A DNA stretch of 64,000 nucleotides, from the NCBI RefSeq assembly GCF_946482605.1, contig NZ_CAMLSE010000011.1, positions 186,001-250,000 of the forward strand. The letters run 5' to 3'. The DNA is from an uncultured Dyadobacter sp. (GTDB taxonomy: Bacteria > Bacteroidota > Bacteroidia > Cytophagales > Spirosomataceae). The notes beneath the pieces were generated by a model. The model saw nothing but the letters and a program-made list of their open reading frames with translations, was not told the DNA's origin and did not search any database. Shown one piece after another: positions 56,886 to 64,000 of this stretch. Within the stretch, counting starts at the first letter, position 1; the number at the start of each line of letters is the position of its first letter. Both the position numbers and the translations under genes were made by a program.

Positions 56886-59800
56886 ATGAAAAAAAAACAT
56901 TTCTACTCACCGCTCAGATTTGCCCCAAAACAACTTGCTCCGCTGATGTGCGCCTTAATGGGCATCATGGCATGCCTGTCCGCCGCAGCACAATCCATAT
57001 CCGGGATCGTGCTGGATGAATCGGGTTCCGGCCTCCCGGGCGTAAGCGTCGTTGCCAAGGGGACGGCAAATGGTACTACCACCGACACAAAAGGAAAATT
57101 TCAGCTCGATGTGCCGGGTCAAAGTCCGACACTGGTTTTTAGTTTCGTTGGCTATGCGACACAAGAGATCGCCGTCGATAAACGTACAGGCATCACCGTT
57201 AACATGGCGGTCGAGGATCGCCTGATGACAGAGGTGGTCGTGGTAGGTTACGGAACCCAGCAAAAGGTTAACGTGACCGGCGCCGTGGGGGTTGCGGACG
57301 CCAAGCGTATAGAAAACCGTCCCATTGCCAATACCGGTGAGGGGCTTCAGGGCGTCATACCGAACCTGAACATTACCATACGCAATGGTGATCCCGCCCA
57401 GTCGCCCAGCTTCAACATCAGAGGTTATGAGTCCATCAACGGAGGAGCACCGCTGATCCTGGTGGACAATGTACCAATGGATATCAACCGGATCAATCCG
57501 AACGACATCGAGAGCATCAGCGTACTGAAAGATGCTTCCGCCGCGGCCATATACGGTGCCCGCGCGGCTTTCGGTGTGGTGCTGGTCACTACCAAAAGTG
57601 GCAAGGCGGGAAAAGTGCAGGTGAACTTCGGCACTCAATTTTCACTCGCTAAACCCATTTTCAATATGGATGTGGTCACCGACCCCTACCAGTTCGTGCT
57701 GGCGCGCAATGCGGCCAACATCAGGACCCTGGGTGCGCCGAGCTACAACGACCTGTTTGTAGAAGCCGTCAAGAAATACTCGGAAAACCCTATCCCCGCC
57801 AACGAATGGGGAGTGGTAGACGGGGCGCTTCAATACTACGGCTACAACCGGTATCAAGACAAGATCATGACCAACTACGCACCTACCAACCAGCAGGATC
57901 TGTCGGTATCTGGAGGTAGCGACAAGTCTAAATTCTTCTTTTCCTTCGGGCGGTACAGCAAGGACGGTTACCTGCGCTACAACAATGAGAAGTTCAAGCG
58001 GTACAATATCCTGATGAAAGCCGATTTTCAGGTCAATAAATGGCTCAACCTGTCCGAGAAGGTGGTTTTCAACTCGCAGAACAGCGATAAGCCCCACTTT
58101 TACAACTGGGATGTAAACATCAATTCGCTCGCGAGGGTGAACCCGCTGCAGGCTATCCAGTTTCCCGACCTCCCTCAATATATGGCCTCCGGAGATCACG
58201 ACAAATATGCTCCGCTTATCGGAAAGTATTTCGGCGGGACCAACTTTTTCCCCTACCTGCTCGATGGCGGACGGGAAACGTTTACCAAGAATGACCTGTG
58301 GCTGTCACAGGAAGCGGTGCTTACTCCCCTGCCCGGTTTGAAGATCACAGGCAATTTCTCTTACAATATTTACAACAATATGTATCAGGATGTCCAGAGC
58401 AAGGTAGAGATCGTATCACAGGATTTAAAAGAAGCCAATCCGATCAGTTACGGTTTCAGCGGCGACGACTGGATCAAGAATGTCAACGATTATAACCGGT
58501 ATTATGTGCTCAATACCTTTGCGGAATACACTTTTCAGAATCTGGGAAAACATCAGCTGATGGCGCTGGTTGGCTATAACCAGGAAATGGGTAACTACCA
58601 GTCCTCCACGGCACAGGCCCGGTCGCTGATCACCCCGCAGGTGCCCGACCTGAGCACGACCACCGGCACGCAGCAAACACTCGGCGGCCGGTCACAGGTA
58701 GCGCTCCGCGGAGTATTCTACCGGTTGGCCTATAATTATGGCGACCGGTATCTGCTCGAATTCAATGGCCGTTATGACGGGACATCCCGGTTTCCCAAAA
58801 ATGACCGGTTTGGTTTTTTCCCTTCCTTCTCGGCCGGATGGCGGGTTAGTAATGAGAAGTTTATGACCGCAGCCAATGGCTGGCTCGACAATCTCAAGCT
58901 GAGAGGCTCTTTCGGAACACTCGGGAACCAGATCATCCAAAACCGCAGTACCGGAGCTCAGATCTACTACCCTTCCGTGTCGACAATGGGTTCCGGACAA
59001 GCCCCATACATGCTTGCCGGCGCGTTGATCCCCTATGTGTCGGCGGCTGGCCTCGTGAGCCCGACGCTGACCTGGGAGTCGGTTACATCCAAAAATATCG
59101 GCCTCGACCTGACCATTTTAAGAAGCCGGCTGGACATGTCGCTCGACATTTACACGCGCGATACTAAAAAAATGCTGATGAACGTGGCTTATCCGGACAT
59201 TCTGGGCACGACGGCCCCTCAGGAAAATGCGGCCGACCTGCGTACCAAAGGATGGGAACTCTCGCTGACCTGGCGGGACAAATTCAAAACCGACTGGACC
59301 TACGACGTCACCCTTGCCCTTTCCGATGCCAGCGCGACCATCACAAAATTCCGTAATCCTTCGGGCGCATTGCCCAATGAAGGCAACGGGATCTATTACG
59401 AAGGTCAAAAACTGGGTGAAATATGGGGATACCAAACCGTGGGGATATTTCAGACAGCGGACGCGGTGGCAGCAGCTCCCAACCAGTCGAGGCTAGGTAA
59501 CAACTGGCGGGCGGGCGACATTCAATATGCGGATCTGAACGGCGACGGTATCATCAGCTCAGGTAACAACACCCTGGCGAACCCGGGTGACAACAAGATC
59601 ATAGGCAACTCCTCTCCCCGCTACACCTATGGGATCAATGCAAGCATCGGCTACAAGGGACTGCGCCTCACGGCATTCTTCCAGGGCATCGGAAAGGCGG
59701 ATTACCTGCCCAATAACGGAAACTGGAACTGGTTTTATCCCTTCAATGCCGGGCACGTCGAAAAGTATTATCTGACCGATACCTGGTCTGAGACCAACCG

Positions 59801-60101
59801 GGATGCCTATTTTGCGGCCCCGCACATTTCTACCAGTGATAAAAAGAACATTCTGCCGCAATCCAGGTACGTTCAGAATGCCTCCTACCTGCGTGCCAAG
59901 AACATCATGCTGAGCTATACATTACCTTACGATCTGACGGGCAGAATCGGAATATCGCGCGCCCAGGTATTTGTGTCGGGGATGAACCTGTTCGAATTCA
60001 CGAAAATCCGTAAACCCCTCGATCCCGAAACGATCCGGACCCCGACCATCGAGTATCCCATGCAGCGTATCGGCACACTCGGTATCAATATATCCTTTTA
60101 A
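56886..60101 (+). CDS. SusC/RagA-type TonB-dependent transporter (third locus)
   Basis: The 1071-residue protein starts at ATG 56886 with a long signal region (MKKKHFYSPLRF to AAAQ, about 37 residues). A carboxypeptidase-regulatory-like domain (SISGIVLDESGSGLPGVSVV), TonB-box-like VVVGYGTQQK, plug (FNIRGYESINGGAPLILVDNVP, ISVLKDASAAAIYGARAAFGVVLVTTKSG) and barrel to TLGINISF follow. No STN domain is present. A SusD gene and a heparinase II/III-type lyase gene follow on the same strand, so the ligand is probably an oligomer of an acidic polysaccharide (inference from the lyase). Confidence 0.94.
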   Translation: MKKKHFYSPLRFAPKQLAPLMCALMGIMACLSAAAQSISGIVLDESGSGLPGVSVVAKGTANGTTTDTKGKFQLDVPGQSPTLVFSFVGYATQEIAVDKRTGITVNMAVEDRLMTEVVVVGYGTQQKVNVTGAVGVADAKRIENRPIANTGEGLQGVIPNLNITIRNGDPAQSPSFNIRGYESINGGAPLILVDNVPMDINRINPNDIESISVLKDASAAAIYGARAAFGVVLVTTKSGKAGKVQVNFGTQFSLAKPIFNMDVVTDPYQFVLARNAANIRTLGAPSYNDLFVEAVKKYSENPIPANEWGVVDGALQYYGYNRYQDKIMTNYAPTNQQDLSVSGGSDKSKFFFSFGRYSKDGYLRYNNEKFKRYNILMKADFQVNKWLNLSEKVVFNSQNSDKPHFYNWDVNINSLARVNPLQAIQFPDLPQYMASGDHDKYAPLIGKYFGGTNFFPYLLDGGRETFTKNDLWLSQEAVLTPLPGLKITGNFSYNIYNNMYQDVQSKVEIVSQDLKEANPISYGFSGDDWIKNVNDYNRYYVLNTFAEYTFQNLGKHQLMALVGYNQEMGNYQSSTAQARSLITPQVPDLSTTTGTQQTLGGRSQVALRGVFYRLAYNYGDRYLLEFNGRYDGTSRFPKNDRFGFFPSFSAGWRVSNEKFMTAANGWLDNLKLRGSFGTLGNQIIQNRSTGAQIYYPSVSTMGSGQAPYMLAGALIPYVSAAGLVSPTLTWESVTSKNIGLDLTILRSRLDMSLDIYTRDTKKMLMNVAYPDILGTTAPQENAADLRTKGWELSLTWRDKFKTDWTYDVTLALSDASATITKFRNPSGALPNEGNGIYYEGQKLGEIWGYQTVGIFQTADAVAAAPNQSRLGNNWRAGDIQYADLNGDGIISSGNNTLANPGDNKIIGNSSPRYTYGINASIGYKGLRLTAFFQGIGKADYLPNNGNWNWFYPFNAGHVEKYYLTDTWSETNRDAYFAAPHISTSDKKNILPQSRYVQNASYLRAKNIMLSYTLPYDLTGRIGISRAQVFVSGMNLFEFTKIRKPLDPETIRTPTIEYPMQRIGTLGINISF

Positions 60102-60182
60102 GCAGCCCGAATACAATAGCCGCCCCCATTCATTCCGCGGGGACGCATTGCAGTTAAGCGCATTAATACACAAGTATTCAAT

Positions 60183-60196
60183 TGATTTTAAAATCA
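60183..60196. promoter_or_regulatory. Perfect palindrome in the susC-susD gap
   Basis: TGATTTTAAAATCA is self-complementary over 14 bp and lies 7 bp before the SusD start. It could be an operator or an A/T stem in the mRNA leader. Confidence 0.3.
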
Positions 60197-60203
60197 GATT
60201 TGT

Positions 60204-61982
60204 ATGAAAGATATATTCTTAAAATCCGTAACGGCTGTCATGCTGCTACTCCTGGCGGGCTGTAACGATGAATTTCTCGACCGGACTCCGATCGATAAAA
60301 TCACCAATGCAACCTATTGGAATACCGAGAACGACCTGGCTGTATACAACAACAGCATTTACAATATTGCCCGCAACGACTGGAAGATTCCGATTATGAT
60401 GGGCCATACCGAGGGTTTCGACAGTCACTTCGGCAATATCTGGTCGATAGACGAGCTTTCGGACAACATGGCCCCGCGCGAACCCCGGCACAACTTTTTC
60501 CAGCAGATCCGCGCAGGGAAATATAATGTACCCTCGAGTCCCGACTGGTTCGGCTACCAGGGATGGGACTTTGTGAGGGCGATCAATGTGGGGCTCGCCA
60601 ATTACGATCGCGCCAAGGTGAGTCAGGCCGTGAAAGACAAATACATAGCGGAGGCCCGGCTTTTCCGGGGCTGGTTCTACGCCGACAAAGTGCAAAAGTA
60701 TGGCGATGTTCCCTACGTTGAAAAGGAACTGACGATCGATTCGGAGGAACTTTACGCCGCGCGCACCCCGCGGGCGGAAGCCATGCAGAAAGTACTGGAA
60801 GACCTGAATTTTGCCAGTCAGAAACTCCCGAACAGCTGGGGCGACGGCAATGCGCCCGGCAGGATCAACCGCTGGGGGGCACTTCTGGTGAAGGCGAGGG
60901 TGTGCCTATATGAAGGAACATTCAACAAATACCACGGAGGCGGTGACTCTAAAATGTGGCTCGAAGAAGCCGCCAAGGCGGCTGCGGAGCTGATGGATAC
61001 CGGCCCTTACCGCCTTTACAACACCGGCAAGCCACAAAGCGACTACAATGCTTACCACCGTATTTTGGACCTGGCCGGAAATTCCGAGGTGATCTATTGG
61101 AGAAAGTACAAAACCGGCGTCATTAACAACCACGTCCAGCAATATTTCAGCTACACCGGGGGCGCGACCAAGAGCGTGGTGGAAGACTATTTATGCACCG
61201 ACGGGCTGCCGATCACATTATCGCCCCTCTACAAAGGCGATGAAACCATTGAAAGCACATTTGAAAACCGCGACCCGCGTCTGCGCCAGACGATACTCCA
61301 TCCTGCGGATGCCGCCGCGTACAAATACCACCTGGCCGACGGTCGCGCCTATCCCATGCTGGAAGGCATGCCGGGCGGAGGCTTTAAAACAACTACCGGT
61401 TATCATATTATCAAACACTACAATGCCGATGATATGATTGGCAAGGCCTATAATACCGGTGAATCACCGGCTATTACCCTGCGGCTGGGAGAGGCGCTGC
61501 TGATTTACGCGGAAGCGACAGCGGAATTGGGGACCATTAACCAGGGAGACCTCGACAAAACGATCAACAAACTCCGCGACCGCGTGGGTATGCCGCACCT
61601 GTTGCTGTCCAAGGTGCCGGTGGACCCGCGTTACACCAAAGACGGTGTCTCGCCGATCATCGCGGAAATCAGACGTGAACGGAGGATTGAGCTGTTTATG
61701 GAAGGCCAGCGGTACGCCGACCTGATCCGTTGGAAGCAGGGCAAAAAGCTGGAAATACCCTCCATGGGTGTCCGCTGGAATGATGCAGCGAAAAAGCGCT
61801 TTGCCGGCACCACCATGAAATCGGCGATAGATCCTGTGTCCGGCAAAGAGTATATTGCCGTGTATAAAGGTACCGACTACGAGATACCCTTATTCGATGA
61901 AAAGAAGCATTATCTATGGCCGATCCCTTTGAACACGCTCGCACAGAACCCCAAAATCAAGCAGAATCCGGGTTGGGAGTGA
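60204..61982 (+). CDS. SusD/RagB-type surface lipoprotein (third locus)
   Basis: The 592-residue lipoprotein has a signal ending LLLAGC (Cys20), followed by NDEFLDRTPIDKITNATYW, a textbook SusD opening. It keeps YIAEARLFRGWFYADKVQKYGDVPYV, ALLVKARVCLYEGTF, LRLGEALLIYAEATAEL, IRRERRIELFMEGQRYADLIRWKQG and the terminal PIPLNTLAQNPKIKQNPGW. It binds the oligosaccharide for the SusC encoded 102 bp upstream; that gap is larger than in most pairs and contains a palindrome. A strong terminator with seven T lies between it and the lyase gene. Confidence 0.95.
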   Translation: MKDIFLKSVTAVMLLLLAGCNDEFLDRTPIDKITNATYWNTENDLAVYNNSIYNIARNDWKIPIMMGHTEGFDSHFGNIWSIDELSDNMAPREPRHNFFQQIRAGKYNVPSSPDWFGYQGWDFVRAINVGLANYDRAKVSQAVKDKYIAEARLFRGWFYADKVQKYGDVPYVEKELTIDSEELYAARTPRAEAMQKVLEDLNFASQKLPNSWGDGNAPGRINRWGALLVKARVCLYEGTFNKYHGGGDSKMWLEEAAKAAAELMDTGPYRLYNTGKPQSDYNAYHRILDLAGNSEVIYWRKYKTGVINNHVQQYFSYTGGATKSVVEDYLCTDGLPITLSPLYKGDETIESTFENRDPRLRQTILHPADAAAYKYHLADGRAYPMLEGMPGGGFKTTTGYHIIKHYNADDMIGKAYNTGESPAITLRLGEALLIYAEATAELGTINQGDLDKTINKLRDRVGMPHLLLSKVPVDPRYTKDGVSPIIAEIRRERRIELFMEGQRYADLIRWKQGKKLEIPSMGVRWNDAAKKRFAGTTMKSAIDPVSGKEYIAVYKGTDYEIPLFDEKKHYLWPIPLNTLAQNPKIKQNPGWE

Positions 61983-62000
61983 CAACATCCGCATGAGTAT

Positions 62001-62038
62001 CATCCGGCCGGTCAAAATGCTGGTCGGATGGTTTTTTT
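62001..62038 (+). terminator. Intrinsic terminator between susD and the lyase gene
   Basis: Arms CATCCGGCC (62001-62009) and GGTCGGATG (62022-62030) pair with one G-U, and the stem is followed by a run of seven T (62032-62038). It ends only 18 bp before the lyase start, so it probably lowers lyase expression relative to SusCD. Confidence 0.8.
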
Positions 62039-62056
62039 CAAATCAAAATAAGCAAT

Positions 62057-63946
62057 ATGAAAAAAGCACTGGTAGTACTGATTACGCTGCAACTATTCAC
62101 ACTGACCCGCCTTCCCGCACAGCCTGCCGCGGACAGCAGTCAGATTCTCAAAACACTTAAACAAGACCATCCGCGGCTCCTGCTCCTGAAAGGTGAAGAA
62201 AAGGCCCTTCTGGCGCAAATCCGGAAATACCCCCAGTGGCAAACCGTGCATAAGGCGATCATCGAAGAATGCGATCAGCTGCTTAACACGGCGCCGGTTG
62301 AACGTATCAAGATCGGTAAACGCTTGCTCGACAAGTCCCGGGAATGCCTCCGGCGCGTCTTCATGCTTTCCTATGCCTACCGCACGACCAATGAGCAAAA
62401 ATACCTGGCGAGGGCCGAAAAGGAATTGCTCGCGGTAGCGGCATTTGAGGACTGGAACCCCACCCATTTTCTGGATGTGGCCGAAATGACCATGGCCGTG
62501 GCAATCGGCTATGACTGGCTGTTCGCGAAATTGAGCGACCAGACGCGCACCCGCCTGCGCGAAGCGATATTGACAAAAGGCATCAACCCATCCCTGGACA
62601 AAAACTACAACTGGTTCCTATCGGCAGAGCACAACTGGAACCAGGTTTGTAATGCGGGGATCACTTTTGGGGCGCTGGCGATCGCCGAGCACGAGCCCGC
62701 AATCGCCGGGCAAATCGTGAAACGGGCTGTCGAATCCGTACCCAAGGCCATGCTCCACTCCTACAAACCCGACGGTGCCTACCCCGAAGGTTTTAGCTAT
62801 TGGGGATACGGAACCAGCTTCAATGTATTACTGATCAGCGCATTGCAAAAGGCGCTGGGTACTGACTTCGGCCTATCCGAATCCGACGGATTTCTAAAAA
62901 CCGGCGCATTCATGCAGCACCTGGTTGGCCCGACCGGCCTCGCCCACAACTGGGGCGATAGCGGCTTAAAGGAAGGCCTTACTCCTGCCCTTTTCTGGTT
63001 CGCAAAAAGAACGCAGGACCCCGCCTTACTATGGGGACAGAAAGCATTGCTGTCGGCATCTGCCCGGACAGAAGTCAAAAACCGCATCCTGCCGGCATTG
63101 CTGATCTGGGGAACGCAAACCGAACTATTTGCCGTGCATGCGCCTGCACAAAGATTCTGGGCCGGACAGGGACCTTCTCCCGTTGCGCTGATGAGAACCT
63201 CCTGGGAAAAACCCGATGCGGTATTTCTCGGAGTGAAAGCAGGCTCCCCGGCGGTCAACCACGCGCACATGGACGTAGGGTCATTTGTGATGGATGCGCT
63301 CGGTGAGCGCTGGGCAATGGATTTTGGGATGCAAGACTACAACTCACTCGAATCGAAGGGCGTGGACCTATGGAACCGGGCACAAAACTCCCAGCGGTGG
63401 GAAGTTTTCCGGCTCAATAATTTCGCACACAACGTGATCTCATTTGACGGCCAGTTGACGAACGCGAAAGGCTATGCCCGGATCGACGGGACTACCGGTG
63501 AAGGCCCCAACATGATGGCAACAACTGACCTGTCGGAACTGTATCAGGATCAGGCGAAAGCGGTCAGGCGCGGACTGGGGATCATCGACCAGCGGTATGT
63601 GGTCGTGCGGGACGAGATCGAATGCGGCCGGAAGGAAACCGTCATGCGCTGGAACATGCTCACCCCAGCCCAGGTCCGGATTGTTGACGGAAAAACCGTG
63701 GAGCTTTCGCAGAATGGCAAAAAAATGTTGCTGATTTTCGATACGCAAACTCCGATTACCATCAAAACCTGGCCCACCACACCCCAGCATGATTACGATG
63801 CACCCAATCCCGGAACGATATTCGTGGGTTTTGAGGCAAAGTTACCCGCCGATAGCCGACATAGTTTTACCACATACCTATCCGGCTCACCAGATGTAAT
63901 TCCCATCAAACCATTGGCAGAATGGCCGGTGAAGTCTTTAAAATAA
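62057..63946 (+). CDS. Heparinase II/III-type polysaccharide lyase
   Basis: The 629-residue exported enzyme has a signal peptide ending LPAQ. Residues about 30-330 form the alpha/alpha toroid of PL15/PL17/PL21-type lyases (HPRLLLLKGEEKALLAQI, TMAVAIGYDWLFAKLS, SAEHNWNQVCNAGITFGALAI, DGAYPEGFSYWGYG). From about 370 on is the Hepar_II_III beta-sandwich (VFLGVKAGSPAVNHAHMDVGSFVMDALGERWAMDFG, NNFAHNVISFDGQ, RYVVVRDEIE). Candidate catalytic residues are Asn/Trp/Asn of HNWNQV, Tyr of the YWGYG stretch and His of NHAHMD. The family cleaves uronic-acid-containing chains by beta-elimination; the exact substrate is not evident. It belongs to the SusCD locus upstream. Confidence 0.85.
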   Translation: MKKALVVLITLQLFTLTRLPAQPAADSSQILKTLKQDHPRLLLLKGEEKALLAQIRKYPQWQTVHKAIIEECDQLLNTAPVERIKIGKRLLDKSRECLRRVFMLSYAYRTTNEQKYLARAEKELLAVAAFEDWNPTHFLDVAEMTMAVAIGYDWLFAKLSDQTRTRLREAILTKGINPSLDKNYNWFLSAEHNWNQVCNAGITFGALAIAEHEPAIAGQIVKRAVESVPKAMLHSYKPDGAYPEGFSYWGYGTSFNVLLISALQKALGTDFGLSESDGFLKTGAFMQHLVGPTGLAHNWGDSGLKEGLTPALFWFAKRTQDPALLWGQKALLSASARTEVKNRILPALLIWGTQTELFAVHAPAQRFWAGQGPSPVALMRTSWEKPDAVFLGVKAGSPAVNHAHMDVGSFVMDALGERWAMDFGMQDYNSLESKGVDLWNRAQNSQRWEVFRLNNFAHNVISFDGQLTNAKGYARIDGTTGEGPNMMATTDLSELYQDQAKAVRRGLGIIDQRYVVVRDEIECGRKETVMRWNMLTPAQVRIVDGKTVELSQNGKKMLLIFDTQTPITIKTWPTTPQHDYDAPNPGTIFVGFEAKLPADSRHSFTTYLSGSPDVIPIKPLAEWPVKSLK

Positions 63947-63956
63947 AGCATTAATC

Positions 63957-64000
63957 AAAACAGCGGCGGCCTGGGTTCTAACCCGGGCCGTCGCTGTTTT
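63957..64000 (+). terminator. Terminator hairpin of the lyase gene at the window edge
   Basis: A 20-bp stem with two G-U pairs (63957-63976 with 63981-64000) surrounds the loop TCTA and ends in TTTT. The A run on the left arm and T run on the right give a bidirectional terminator shape. Confidence 0.88.

Overview
The window looks like a chromosomal segment of a Bacteroidota member of the order Cytophagales. Dyadobacter or a close relative is my best guess, inferred from gene families and an estimated GC a little above 50 %, not from a marker gene. Supporting signs are three SusC/SusD pairs, a hybrid two-component regulator, a type IX secretion (T9SS) C-terminal domain, lipoproteins with acidic residues after the lipid cysteine, and starts mostly without Shine-Dalgarno sequences. 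No rRNA, tRNA, CRISPR array, transposase or phage gene was seen.

Layout. (1) 1-11529, minus strand: a xylan-type polysaccharide utilisation locus with SusC, SusD, a hybrid two-component regulator, a double CE1 esterase and the start of a GH10 xylanase. (2) 12000-18089, minus: a dihaem cytochrome c, a ScyD/ScyE-like propeller lipoprotein and a 1316-residue beta-helix protein with a T9SS tail. Divergent from it is a propeller sensor kinase with its LuxR-type regulator (18373-22195). Two near-identical 18-bp inverted repeats flank the kinase gene. (3) 22437-24233: small metabolic and housekeeping genes. (4) 24836-29922: an isolated SusC/SusD pair. (5) 30014-35745, minus: a compact four-gene set of CsgG-like protein, VWD-domain lipoprotein, small beta-barrel and acidic-tailed lipoprotein. 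(6) 35929-38461: a 7TMR-DISM kinase and a response regulator that converge and overlap, preceded by a coaxial double inverted repeat. (7) 39172-43801, minus: a divergent sigma factor, a membrane anti-sigma-like protein, a zinc peptidase fused to a barrel-like domain, and a matrixin-like domain that has lost its zinc ligands fused to a kelch propeller. (8) 44144-49028: HD phosphohydrolase, lipoprotein, S41 peptidase, AraC regulator and a divergent luciferase-like oxidoreductase. (9) 49175-56285, minus: ECF sigma factor, anti-sigma-like protein, two DUF4374-type lipoproteins and, between them, one reading frame joining an inner-membrane PepSY protein to an outer-membrane TonB-dependent receptor. 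(10) 56886-63946, plus: SusC, SusD and a heparinase II/III-type lyase, ending in a terminator at the window edge.

How the genes work together. Most of the window deals with import or handling of macromolecules at the cell surface: glycan capture by SusCD with secreted or periplasmic enzymes, metal-chelate uptake by the PepSY-receptor set, and surface display by T9SS or lipoprotein export. Each block has its own local regulator (hybrid two-component system, kinase/LuxR pair, ECF or sigma/anti-sigma pair). Strong hairpins separate most blocks.

The parts least explained by known systems are the CsgG/VWD set (30014-35745), the sigma/peptidase/pseudo-matrixin set (39172-43801) and the PepSY-receptor fusion (50427-53783).
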